Part shown: positions 25,484 through 33,884 of the stretch, one piece after another
Numbering within the stretch: the first letter of the stretch is position 1
Layout of the letters: every line of letters starts with the position of its first letter
NCBI GenBank assembly: GCA_033764775.1
Contig: JANRIQ010000030.1
Span: 140,233-204,232 of the forward strand
Direction: 5' to 3'
Length of the DNA stretch: 64,000 nucleotides
DNA from: JAWXCE01 sp033764775
GTDB taxonomy: Bacteria; Pseudomonadota; Alphaproteobacteria; Rhizobiales; Rhodomicrobiaceae
Translations under genes and position numbers: made by a program
Notes under the pieces: model-generated
Databases searched by the model: none
What the model saw: only the letters and a program-made list of their open reading frames with translations
Told to the model about the DNA's origin: nothing

Positions 25484-25623
25484 AAGCCTCGCCGCGCGAT
25501 AACCATCGCCGAATTTCCGGCGTGACATACGACCTTTGGCCAAATAGTGTCGGCGAAAGATCAAAAAACATTCCGCTCTCGCCAGCGCTCGCACGAACCC
25601 GCCTCGTCAGCAGGAGCATGGGT

Positions 25624-27243
25624 ATGGTCAACGCATCAGCCACATACACCGTGGCGGGAACGCCCGTTTCGCACACAGAGCAACGCCGCGTCATTGTGGC
25701 GTCGTCCGTCGGCACCGTGTTCGAGTGGTACGACTTTTATCTCTACGCGACGCTGGCGCCGTTCTTCGCCGCGCTGTTCTTCCCGTCCGGCAACGCCACC
25801 GCCGGGCTGCTCGCCGCCTTCGCCACCTATGCGGCCGGCTTTGTGGTGAGGCCGCTCGGCGCGCTCGTTTTCGGACGGGTCGGCGACATCGTGGGGCGGA
25901 AATATACGTTTCTCGTCACCATCGTCATCATGGGGTTTGCAACATTCGCCGTCGGCCTGCTGCCGACCTTCGACGACATCGGCTGGGTCGCGCCTGTGCT
26001 GCTGGTGGTGCTCCGGCTGCTGCAGGGCCTGGCGCTCGGCGGCGAGTATGGCGGCGCGGCGACCTATGTGGCCGAGTACGCGCCCAATCACCGCCGCGGC
26101 TACGCCACCGCCTGGATCCAGACAACCGCCACGGCCGGCTTCCTCATGGCGCTCATCGTCATCGGCTTCTGCCGCTACTATTTCGACGACGCGACGTTCC
26201 GGGCCTATGGCTGGCGCATCCCGTTTCTCGTCTCTATCGTGCTGCTTTTCATCTCCATCTACATCCGCATCAAGCTGCGGGAGACGCCCGTGTTCCGCCG
26301 GATGAAGGCGGAGGGGCGCGGCTCCGAGCGACCGCTGGCGGACAGCTTTTTCAAATGGCCCAACAACGGCACGGTCGCGCTCGCCCTGTTCGGCGCGACG
26401 GCGGGCCAGGGCGTCGTGTGGTATACGGGGCAGTTCTACGCCCTGTTTTTCCTCACGCTTTACCTGAAGCTGGACTATCTGACCGCCTATTTCATGATCG
26501 GCATATCCCTGCTCGTCGCCATCCCGTTCTTCATCCTGTTCGGCTGGCTGTCCGACCGCATCGGGCGCCTCAAGATCATTCTGGCCGGCTGCCTGCTTGC
26601 CGCGCTCACCTACATGCCGCTCTTCCATCAGCTCGCGAAGGCGGTCAATCCGGAGCTGACCACCTTCCAGGAGCGCTATCCGGTCACCCTCTACGCCGAC
26701 CCCGCGACATGCAACGTGCTGTTCCTGCCAAAGGATGTGGCGACATACTCGGAATGCGACGTTGCGCGTGATTTCCTGACCAAAGCGGGCCTGTCTTTCT
26801 CGGTGCAGCCGATCCCCCCCGGCCAGCCCATCGGCATCGGCGTCGGCGTCATTCGCTTGGAGGGCTGGAGCGAAGCGCGCTGGATGCAGGCGCTGCAGGT
26901 GGCGGGATATCCGGCGAAGCTCAACTATGACAAGATCGACTACGTGACGGCCGAGCTGATCCTCATCGTCATGCTCATCTACGTCACGATGGTGTACGGC
27001 CCCATCGCCGCGTTCTTGGTGGAGCTGTTCCCGACCCGCATCCGCTACACCTCCATGTCGCTGCCCTATCACTTAGGAAACGGCTGGATGGGCGGAATGC
27101 TGCCCCTTGTCGCCACGGCGATGGTCGGCGCCTACGGCAACATCTATGCGGGGCTGTGGTACCCGATCGCGGTGGCCGCGCTCACATTCGTCATCGGCGC
27201 GCTGTTCCTGCGCGATCAGACCACTCGGCCGATCCACCACTGA
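25624..27243 (+). CDS. MFS transporter, metabolite:H+ symporter type (paralogue)
   Basis: 539 residues from the ATG at 25624, seven bases after AGGAG; an ATG at 25618 is too close to it. Same family as the divergent neighbour: VASSVGTVFEWYDFYLYATLA, GRVGDIVGRKYTFLV, LLQGLALGGEYGGAATYVAE. The extra loop is shorter (about 80 residues, from LAKAVNPELTTF to DKIDY) but again has a cysteine pair (DPATCNVLF, YSECDVA). Final helices contain VYGPIAAFLVELFPTRIRYTSMSLPYH, shared almost word for word with the other copy. Substrate unknown. Local duplication followed by divergence is likely. Confidence 0.9.
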   Translation: MVNASATYTVAGTPVSHTEQRRVIVASSVGTVFEWYDFYLYATLAPFFAALFFPSGNATAGLLAAFATYAAGFVVRPLGALVFGRVGDIVGRKYTFLVTIVIMGFATFAVGLLPTFDDIGWVAPVLLVVLRLLQGLALGGEYGGAATYVAEYAPNHRRGYATAWIQTTATAGFLMALIVIGFCRYYFDDATFRAYGWRIPFLVSIVLLFISIYIRIKLRETPVFRRMKAEGRGSERPLADSFFKWPNNGTVALALFGATAGQGVVWYTGQFYALFFLTLYLKLDYLTAYFMIGISLLVAIPFFILFGWLSDRIGRLKIILAGCLLAALTYMPLFHQLAKAVNPELTTFQERYPVTLYADPATCNVLFLPKDVATYSECDVARDFLTKAGLSFSVQPIPPGQPIGIGVGVIRLEGWSEARWMQALQVAGYPAKLNYDKIDYVTAELILIVMLIYVTMVYGPIAAFLVELFPTRIRYTSMSLPYHLGNGWMGGMLPLVATAMVGAYGNIYAGLWYPIAVAALTFVIGALFLRDQTTRPIHH

Positions 27244-27247
27244 CCGA

Positions 27248-28297
27248 TCAGCGGGCGAGCGCGTCGATCATGCGGCGGACGGCGGTGATCTGCGGCGCGT
27301 CCTTGCTGAGATAATCGAGCTGCGTGTAGCCCCACCAGTCCCAGCACCCTTTCGGGTTGGTCAGCGCCGCGCTTTTAATCTGCGGGTAGAGCACGACGAT
27401 GCGGTTGGTCGCCGCCCACGCGTTTAAACCTGCCCCTTTCGCATGGGCGTCGCCGACGAACTCGCGCCCTTGCGCGCAGCCATGAAAAGCGACGTGGACG
27501 CGGCATCCGCTCGCCCGCCGGCACGCATCGGGGACAAACGCGACGCCCTTATCCGCCATGCCGTGGGTGGACAGCCCTTCGAGATAGGGCGCCTGGGAAA
27601 ACTCGATCAGCGCTTCGGCCCCGTCCGCCGCCTTGGCCGCGAGCGGCCCATAGATATGGCGCAGCATCTCACCCGCTTGGTCGTAATCGCAGTCGTTGAG
27701 GAACGGCTCTGTGGTGACGCCGCAGGCCGCGCCCTCCGTCATCGTCACGATGGCGTGGCCCGCCGCGCCGCGTTTGAACGCCACCTGCGCCTCGGGCACG
27801 CCGACGCCCGCGTAGAACGCGCGCGTTTTGTCCATAATGACGGGCAGGATCACGGTGTCGGCCGAGCCAGAGTAGAGATACACCTTGTCAGTGACTAGGC
27901 TGGCGAGCGGATCGATGCGCCCATCGGCCGCGAAGTCGCGCGCGCGCCGCGTCAGCGCGTCCACATCGGGGATGCCCCACGAGGCGAGCCGATCTTGCAT
28001 GCAGCCCTGGAGCGCCTGGGTGAGATTGTAGCCGATCGCCGTCGCCCAGATCGGCGCCATCCGCGCCGCCGCGCTCTCGGCGCAACCCCACGGCCCGCCC
28101 GCGACGACGCCCGCGCCAACCACGATCTTGGAATGGGCCACCTGAAACTGCTTGGCCATGTAGGCGCCGGACGAGAGGCCCGACACCGAAGTTTGCGTCG
28201 CGTCCGCCTTCAGGCCGGGCAGCGGCTCAGCCGCGAAGGCCGAGGCGCAGGTCATGAAGCATAAGGCCAGAGGCGCGAGGCGTCGCATCGTCATCAT
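27248..28297 (-). CDS. Secreted PHA-depolymerase-like esterase (type 2 short-chain family)
   Basis: 349 residues. Signal peptide ending AFAAE, then an alpha/beta hydrolase with the lipase box GLSSGAYMA near residue 40 and VVAGGPWGCAES. Family features include PFLNDCDYDQAGEMLRHIYG and CRVHVAFHGCAQG near the C-terminus, typical of extracellular short-chain polyhydroxyalkanoate depolymerases with a type 2 catalytic domain. Substrate not proven. The ATG at 28297 overlaps the stop of the upstream TPR gene (ATGA), giving an operon; ATGs at 28294 and 28288 are alternatives. No substrate-binding domain follows. Confidence 0.85.
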   Translation of the reverse strand: MMTMRRLAPLALCFMTCASAFAAEPLPGLKADATQTSVSGLSSGAYMAKQFQVAHSKIVVGAGVVAGGPWGCAESAAARMAPIWATAIGYNLTQALQGCMQDRLASWGIPDVDALTRRARDFAADGRIDPLASLVTDKVYLYSGSADTVILPVIMDKTRAFYAGVGVPEAQVAFKRGAAGHAIVTMTEGAACGVTTEPFLNDCDYDQAGEMLRHIYGPLAAKAADGAEALIEFSQAPYLEGLSTHGMADKGVAFVPDACRRASGCRVHVAFHGCAQGREFVGDAHAKGAGLNAWAATNRIVVLYPQIKSAALTNPKGCWDWWGYTQLDYLSKDAPQITAVRRMIDALAR

Positions 28298-29925
28298 CGG
28301 AACAACCAATCGAACACATTGTTCGGCGGTCTGCGGCCTCCGCCCCCGCCCCAGGATCCCCAGGGGCTGTCGTCGACGTAACGCGGCTGCACCGGTTTTG
28401 GTTTGCGCAGTTCATACGCAGCGACGACGCCCTCCACATCCGTCACCGTGACCCCGTATTCCGTCCAGTCCCACCGGGCCTTGGCCTCGCCAACGATGTA
28501 CGGTTCGATGGATACCACCTGGGCGCGCGTGAGGTCGATGATCGCCACATACTCATTTGCGCCTTTGACGGCGCGTCCGGCGTCGTAGCGCAGAAGACCG
28601 AGGCCGCTCAGGGTTTTTTCGAGCGGCGTCCATTCGCGTATGGCGGGCGCGCCCTCGCCGTAGGTTTCGAGCGCGATGCGGATCTTGGGAAACTTCGCGT
28701 TCACCGCCACATAACGGCTCGGCGCTGGCGAGACGATCTCCCAACCCGCCACCTCCCCGCCGACGGGCGTCGCCCCCGCCGTCTCGGCAACGCCGGTCAG
28801 GCGCTTGATCGCCGCCTTTGCGTCCTCAAGGAACGGGTCGAGGGAGAGCGCCTTGCGATAGTGCTGCAACGCCTGCTCGGTCTGCGCCTCAGCGTCGGCC
28901 AGATCGCCGCGCACCTTGTGGGCGTCGGCGTAGCGCGGGTCGATCGCGAGCGCTTTCTCGATATCCTCGCGCGCAGGAGCGAAAGCGCCGGTCGCGATAT
29001 GCGCCTGCGCGCGGTGCGCGTACGCCTCGGGGATGTCCTTGTCGAGCGCCAGCGCGGCGTTCAGGTCTTCGATGGCGGCCTCATATTGGCGCCGCGCGAC
29101 GTTGAGAGCGCCGCGCTCTGCGAAGGCGCGAGCGTTTTCCGCGTCGAGCTCAATCGAGCGGGTGAAATCCCGCAGCGCGTTCTGGGTCTTGTTCTCGCGC
29201 GCCCAGGCCCGGCCCCGCTGGAGATAAAGGTCAGGGTCGTCAGGCGACAGCGCGATCACCTTGTCCAGATCGGCGATGGCGTCGCCGTAGCGCTCCAGAT
29301 GCAGGAAAATGTCGGCGCGGTTGCGGTAGGCCGCCGGGTATTTGCCGTTGAGCGTGAGCGCCCGCGTCAGGTAACGCAGCGCCGCGTACGGCCGGCCGAG
29401 CGCCCCTTGCGCCTTGCCCCGCCCGTTGTAGGGCACGGCGTTGCCCGGCATGGACTCGATGGCCTTTTTGTAATCCTCCACCGCCGCCTCGAAACGGCCA
29501 AGCTCGTGGTGGGCGTTGCCCCGGTTGTTGTAGGCCGCGCCGTAGTTGGGCGAAAGGGCGATGGCCTTGTTGAAATCCTCCAGCGCCTCGGCGGGCTTCT
29601 CCAGGTCGAGCAGCACATTGCCCCGGTTGTTGTAGATGGACGGGTAATTCGGATAAAGATCGACGGCTTTGTTGAAATCCGCGAGCGCGTCGTCCAGCCG
29701 CGCCATGCGCCATTTGGCGACGCCCCGGTCATTGTAAATCGAGGCAAGCCGCGCGGGCGGCACGTTCGGCTCCAGCGCCGCCTCGTCATACGCCGCCACC
29801 GCCTGTTCAAACCTGCCGCGCAGCAACGCAGCCGCACCCTCCTGCGCCCTCAGCACGCTCTTTTCGGGCGCGGCCGCCGCGTGACCCGCCGCGAGGAGAA
29901 AAAGCAGAAGCGCCAGCGTTCGCAT
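28294..29925 (-). CDS. Periplasmic/exported TPR repeat protein
   Basis: 543 residues from the ATG at 29925 (AAAGGTG upstream), signal peptide ending AAAAP. Residues 30-375 form about ten tetratricopeptide repeats, e.g. YPNYPSIYNNRGNVLLDLEK, SPNYGAAYNNRGNAHHELGR, DIPEAYAHRAQAHIATGAF. The C-terminal 150 residues (GWEIVSPAPSRYVAVNAKF onward) have no recognised family and end in a Gly-rich stretch with PNNVFDWLFR. TPR arrays bind partner proteins; the partner is unknown. Transcribed together with the esterase gene downstream. Confidence 0.88.
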   Translation of the reverse strand: MRTLALLLFLLAAGHAAAAPEKSVLRAQEGAAALLRGRFEQAVAAYDEAALEPNVPPARLASIYNDRGVAKWRMARLDDALADFNKAVDLYPNYPSIYNNRGNVLLDLEKPAEALEDFNKAIALSPNYGAAYNNRGNAHHELGRFEAAVEDYKKAIESMPGNAVPYNGRGKAQGALGRPYAALRYLTRALTLNGKYPAAYRNRADIFLHLERYGDAIADLDKVIALSPDDPDLYLQRGRAWARENKTQNALRDFTRSIELDAENARAFAERGALNVARRQYEAAIEDLNAALALDKDIPEAYAHRAQAHIATGAFAPAREDIEKALAIDPRYADAHKVRGDLADAEAQTEQALQHYRKALSLDPFLEDAKAAIKRLTGVAETAGATPVGGEVAGWEIVSPAPSRYVAVNAKFPKIRIALETYGEGAPAIREWTPLEKTLSGLGLLRYDAGRAVKGANEYVAIIDLTRAQVVSIEPYIVGEAKARWDWTEYGVTVTDVEGVVAAYELRKPKPVQPRYVDDSPWGSWGGGGGRRPPNNVFDWLFR

Positions 29926-30058
29926 GAAACACCTTTCGACAATTCGCTCGAATGTCGCGCACAATTCGCGCGAAAGCGCGGCGCGCCTGCGCCGCAGCCC
30001 ACAATCAGACACACTCTCAACAAACTATACCGCAAACGCAATCACTACGGTTCCTCAG

Positions 30059-31555
30059 ATGATCTTTCGCGGCTTTTTCACCGTCGGACGGACGGGGGGC
30101 GCCGTCATCGCCGCCGGTTTGGCGCTCATGGCCGGCGCGGACGCCGCCATGGCTCAGCCGGGCTTCTACCGCGATTTTCCGCCGCCGATCTATGACGATT
30201 ACGACGACCCGTATGTCGGGCCGTCTGAGGCGCCAGGCGATGACGAGTATCTGGAGCCGTTCCCAGAGCGCCGCCGCCTCGCGCCGCCGAGGTCAGAGCC
30301 CTCGCGCCGCGCTCTGCCGAGGGAAGCCCTCCCGCAGCCTGAAAACGACGACGGCGCGCCGCCGCGCCGCGCGAGGCAGACACCGCCTTCCCGCCAGACT
30401 GCCGCCCCGGCCGCGCAGTCTCGCCAAGACATTGCGCCGCCGCTACCCGAAAAACGCGGCGGGCGCACGGCCCAGCCCGCCCAGGCTGCGGGCGTCGCCG
30501 CGCCGGTTGCGCCCCTTGACGCCGCCCCCGCGCCCAGTCTTGCGCCAGCTCCTGCGCTCGACGCGCTCGACAAAATGATCGGCCAGATGCTGCTCGCGGG
30601 GTTCACGGGCGAGACGCCCAGTGACGCCGACGCGCGCCGGATCATGAGCCAGATCGCGCAAGGGGCCGTGGGCGGCGCGCTGTTTTCCGGCCGCAATCTG
30701 CGCTCCCCCGATGATGCGGCGCGCCTCGCGGGCGCGTTGCGCGGGGTCAAATCGGAACACCCGCCTTTCATTGCGGCGAGCCACGAAGGCGGGCCGCAGC
30801 AGGAGGGTTTTTCCCCATCCAAAGGTTTTGCGCCCTACCCGTCCGCCGCCGAGCTCGGTCTGGCGGGCGACCCTTTGCGCGCGCACGGGGTTTACGCCGC
30901 GCTCGCCCTCGATTTGCGTCGCGCGGGCTTCAATCTCAACCTCGGCCCCGTTGTGGATCTCACTGCGGGAACAGGGGACGGAAGCCGCAGCTTCGGCGCC
31001 GATCCGCGCCACGTCGCGGCTTTCGCCAGGGCGTTCGCCATCGCGCACCGGGACGCGGGAGTGGCGACGGCGCTGAAGCACTTTCCAGGGGCTGCGGCCG
31101 GCGACGCCTCGGACGGCTCGCAAGCGCGCGCTCTCGAGCCTTATCAAGCGCTTCTCAGCAACAGATCGGCAGACATCGTCATTGTCGGTCATGCAAGCGG
31201 CGCCGATGGGAGGCCGGCCTCCGTTTCGCGCGAGGCGGTGCTGACCTTGCTGCGCGGCAGGCTCGGTTTCGAGGGCGTGATCCTGACGGATGAGCTGACC
31301 GCGCCCGTGCTCGCCGGTCGGCGATCGCTCGAAGAGGCGGCCGTCATGGCGGTTGAAGCCGGAGTCGACATGCTGGCGGTGGCCGCTCCCGAGGCGAACG
31401 ATCCCGGAGGCGTTGCGGCGCGCGTCGCGGCGGCGCTGCGGGCGGCGGTGGAGACGGGGCGCCTTTCGCGCGAGCGCATCCGCGCATCCTACGAACGGAT
31501 CATCGCCTTGAAGCGCCGGCTCGCCAAACTGCAGGAGACTGCTCAGGCGCGCTAG
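30059..31555 (+). CDS. Secreted glycoside hydrolase family 3-like protein, probably degenerate
   Basis: 498 residues from the ATG at 30059. Signal peptide ending AMAQ, a disordered Pro/Arg/Ala linker to about residue 175, then a GH3 N-terminal barrel: MIGQMLLAGFTGE, VGGALFSGRNL, YAALALDLRRAGFNLNLGPVVDL, TALKHFPG and EGVILTDELTA (Asp nucleophile position). Compared with NagZ-type N-acetylglucosaminidases, the sugar-binding DQEGGRVQR is SHEGGPQQE and the catalytic His loop after KHFPG is missing (AAAGDASDGS). Activity is therefore doubtful. Divergent from the TPR gene. Confidence 0.82.
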   Translation: MIFRGFFTVGRTGGAVIAAGLALMAGADAAMAQPGFYRDFPPPIYDDYDDPYVGPSEAPGDDEYLEPFPERRRLAPPRSEPSRRALPREALPQPENDDGAPPRRARQTPPSRQTAAPAAQSRQDIAPPLPEKRGGRTAQPAQAAGVAAPVAPLDAAPAPSLAPAPALDALDKMIGQMLLAGFTGETPSDADARRIMSQIAQGAVGGALFSGRNLRSPDDAARLAGALRGVKSEHPPFIAASHEGGPQQEGFSPSKGFAPYPSAAELGLAGDPLRAHGVYAALALDLRRAGFNLNLGPVVDLTAGTGDGSRSFGADPRHVAAFARAFAIAHRDAGVATALKHFPGAAAGDASDGSQARALEPYQALLSNRSADIVIVGHASGADGRPASVSREAVLTLLRGRLGFEGVILTDELTAPVLAGRRSLEEAAVMAVEAGVDMLAVAAPEANDPGGVAARVAAALRAAVETGRLSRERIRASYERIIALKRRLAKLQETAQAR

Positions 31556-31559
31556 AGGG

Positions 31560-33059
31560 CTAAATTCCTTGGAAGAGCTTGCCGCGTTTGTCGAGACGCT
31601 GCAGCACGCCCGGCAGCAGCTCCGGCATGTCCTCGGAGATCATTCCCGGGCCGAAGGCGTGAGCGAGTTCGTTGTGCGTCCAGACGGCGGCGGCCGCCGC
31701 GTCGAACGCCGGCATGTCCTGCGCCAAGAGCCCGACGACCAGCCCTGCGAGCACATCGCCCGAGCCGGCCGTCGCCAGCCAGGGAACGCCGTTCTCGCTC
31801 ACCGCCGCCAGACCGTCCGGGGTGACGATCGTCGTGTCCGGGCCTTTGAGGACGATGACGGCGCCCGAAAGTTCGGCCGCGGCGAGCGCGCGATCAAGCT
31901 TTGAGCCGTCCGCGCCGATCTCGGGGAACAGGCGGGCGAACTCGCCCTCGTGCGGCGTCAGGACGACCGGAGCCGGCCGGCCGCGAATTTGCGCGAACAG
32001 CTCCTCGGGGTTTTCCTCAAAGGCTGTAAGCCCCTCCGCGTCGATCACGGCGGACACGTCGGAGGCGAGCACGCTCGCCACAACGTCGCGCGTCTCCTGG
32101 CTGAGGCCGGCGCCCGGCCCGGCGAGCACGGCGTTCACCCGGCGCGCGGCGAGCGTGTCGGCGAGAAGCGCCGGCGCATCATAAGCGGCGACCATGATGG
32201 CGGTGAGCTGCGCGGCGTTGATGTAGAACGCCGCCTTTGAGGTGGCGACGCTGACGAGGCCGGCGCCCACGCGCAACGCCGCCCGCGCGGCGAGCCGGGC
32301 CGCGCCCGTCGACTCCATAGGCCCGGACACCACCGCGGTGTGGCCACGATCGTATTTGTGCCCGTCGATCTTGAGGCGCGGGAAGTAGCGCAGCCACAGG
32401 TCCGGATCGTTCGTGTAGTTGCGTGGGGCGATGTCGGCCAGGACCGACGCAGGGATGCCGATGTCTACGGCCCGAACGTCGCCGCAATAGAGGCGCGCGG
32501 GGAGCATCACATGGCCAGTCTTACGCCGGAAAAAGGTGACCGTCGCCACGGCCTTGAACGCCGCGCCGCGGATGTCGCCCTTCGTCGCGTCGATCCCGGT
32601 CGGCACATCGACGGCGACGACAGGCAGGCCGCGCTTCGTCACCTCTTCGATCATCTGGGCGGGGACGCCGGTCACCGTGTCGCGCAGGCCCGCGCCGTAT
32701 ATCGCGTCCACGACGATCTGCGCCCCAGCGAGGCATGACGGCGTCATAGGCTCGATGCTTTCGTCCCAGCGGCGCGCCATCTCTTTGGCGTCGCCGGTCA
32801 AATCCTGCGGACGGGGCAAAAGGGCGAGGCGCACCTGATAGCCGCGTTCCCGCAGGAAGCGCGCCGCCACGAAACCGTCGCCGCCATTGGCGCCCGGCCC
32901 GCACAGCACCACGATCTTGCTGCCCCGGGGAAACCGCTTCACGACCTCCTCTGCGACGCCGCGCCCGGAGTTCTCCATGAGCGCCAGGCTGGGCACGCCG
33001 CCTTCGATCGCGAGCTGCTCGGCGCGGCCCATTTCTTCCGAAGTGAGGAGTTCGAGCAC
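31560..33059 (-). CDS. nnr: Bifunctional NAD(P)HX epimerase/dehydratase
   Basis: 499 residues, two domains. N-terminal YjeF/epimerase (1-215) with LMENSGRGVAEEV, LCGPGANGGDGFVAARFL and DAIYGAGL. C-terminal ribokinase-like ADP/ATP-dependent dehydratase (225-495) with LAGPGAGLSQETRD, VLTPHEGEFARLFP and the catalytic WLATAGSGDVLAGLVVG. It repairs hydrated NADH/NADPH. The gene precedes glnB-glnA divergently, a neighbourhood common in Rhizobiales. Stop codons with the GH3-like gene are four bases apart. Confidence 0.95.
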   Translation of the reverse strand: MLELLTSEEMGRAEQLAIEGGVPSLALMENSGRGVAEEVVKRFPRGSKIVVLCGPGANGGDGFVAARFLRERGYQVRLALLPRPQDLTGDAKEMARRWDESIEPMTPSCLAGAQIVVDAIYGAGLRDTVTGVPAQMIEEVTKRGLPVVAVDVPTGIDATKGDIRGAAFKAVATVTFFRRKTGHVMLPARLYCGDVRAVDIGIPASVLADIAPRNYTNDPDLWLRYFPRLKIDGHKYDRGHTAVVSGPMESTGAARLAARAALRVGAGLVSVATSKAAFYINAAQLTAIMVAAYDAPALLADTLAARRVNAVLAGPGAGLSQETRDVVASVLASDVSAVIDAEGLTAFEENPEELFAQIRGRPAPVVLTPHEGEFARLFPEIGADGSKLDRALAAAELSGAVIVLKGPDTTIVTPDGLAAVSENGVPWLATAGSGDVLAGLVVGLLAQDMPAFDAAAAAVWTHNELAHAFGPGMISEDMPELLPGVLQRLDKRGKLFQGI

Positions 33060-33447
33060 TGGGAATGCCTATTGCTGGACGGGTTGCGTTTCGAGCCTTA
33101 AACCAAGGATGCGAGATTTGCAATGTAGCGGACTTTACGGCGAAACCGAGAATGTCGCTGAACCGCGAATTTTGTATTCAGCGCGTTGTTTCGGCCTGCA
33201 AAGGCGCCCGGACGCCGAACGACTGAGCGCGGCGCCGCGCGCGCGGGCGCCGATCCGCTCGCGAACAACGCAGATGAATAATTGGGCATATAGCCTATTG
33301 TATAGGCAGAATGAGGTTGCCACAGCCGCGATCTTTCAAGAAAAGTCTCAAACCCGCGCCTTGGCACGGGGCGTGCTAAAGCATAATGCGGCTCCCGGCG
33401 CGCAAGCGTCCGGCGCTGCGTTTAGCGTGGAGGAAACGGTTCGCGAC
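33060..33447 (+). promoter_or_regulatory. glnB upstream region with a -24/-12 (sigma-54) promoter and a palindrome
   Basis: 388 bp without a gene. TTGGCACGGGGCGTGCT at 33361-33377 fits the sigma-54 pattern TGGCACG-N4-TTGCW with one mismatch and lies 71 bp before the glnB ATG. Upstream at 33293-33307 is a perfect palindrome GCCTAT-TGT-ATAGGC, suited to a dimeric regulator although it is not the classical NtrC box. Nitrogen control of glnBA through NtrC and RpoN is the expected pattern. The region also serves the divergent nnr gene. Confidence 0.7.
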
Positions 33448-33786
33448 ATGAAAAAAATCGAAGCCATTATCAAGCCATTCAAGCTGGACGAAGTGAAGGA
33501 GGCGCTGCAGGAAATCGGGCTTCAGGGGATCACCGTGACCGAGGCGAAAGGCTTCGGGCGCCAAAAGGGCCACACGGAGCTGTATCGCGGCGCTGAATAC
33601 GTGGTGGACTTCCTGCCCAAGGTCAAAATTGAGATTGTTTTGGCGGATGAAATGGTGGAGAAGGCCGTCGAAACGATACAGAGCGCTGCGAAAACGGGTC
33701 GGATTGGCGACGGAAAGATCTTCATCATCAATGTGGAAGACGCCATTCGCATCAGAACCGGCGAAACCGGCTCCGACGCCATCTAG
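33448..33786 (+). CDS. glnB: Nitrogen regulatory protein P-II
   Basis: 112 residues, standard PII length. Signal protein reporting nitrogen status (2-oxoglutarate, ATP/ADP) to NtrB, the GlnE adenylyltransferase and others. MKKIEAIIKPFKLDEVKEAL at the N-terminus, the T-loop with the uridylylated Tyr51 in GHTELYRGAEYVVDFLPK, and GRIGDGKIFI in the B-loop are all canonical. GTGGAGGAAA lies upstream with rather long spacing. It is followed after 98 bp by glnA and probably forms an operon with it under the sigma-54-type promoter. Confidence 0.97.
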   Translation: MKKIEAIIKPFKLDEVKEALQEIGLQGITVTEAKGFGRQKGHTELYRGAEYVVDFLPKVKIEIVLADEMVEKAVETIQSAAKTGRIGDGKIFIINVEDAIRIRTGETGSDAI

Positions 33787-33884
33787 CGCGCCGCGCAAGC
33801 GGCGTTCCGCGCGCCACCCCAAGGCGCGCCGCGACCAACCTACACAGTCTAGACGCACAATCCATCACATCACGAGGGAGTAGC

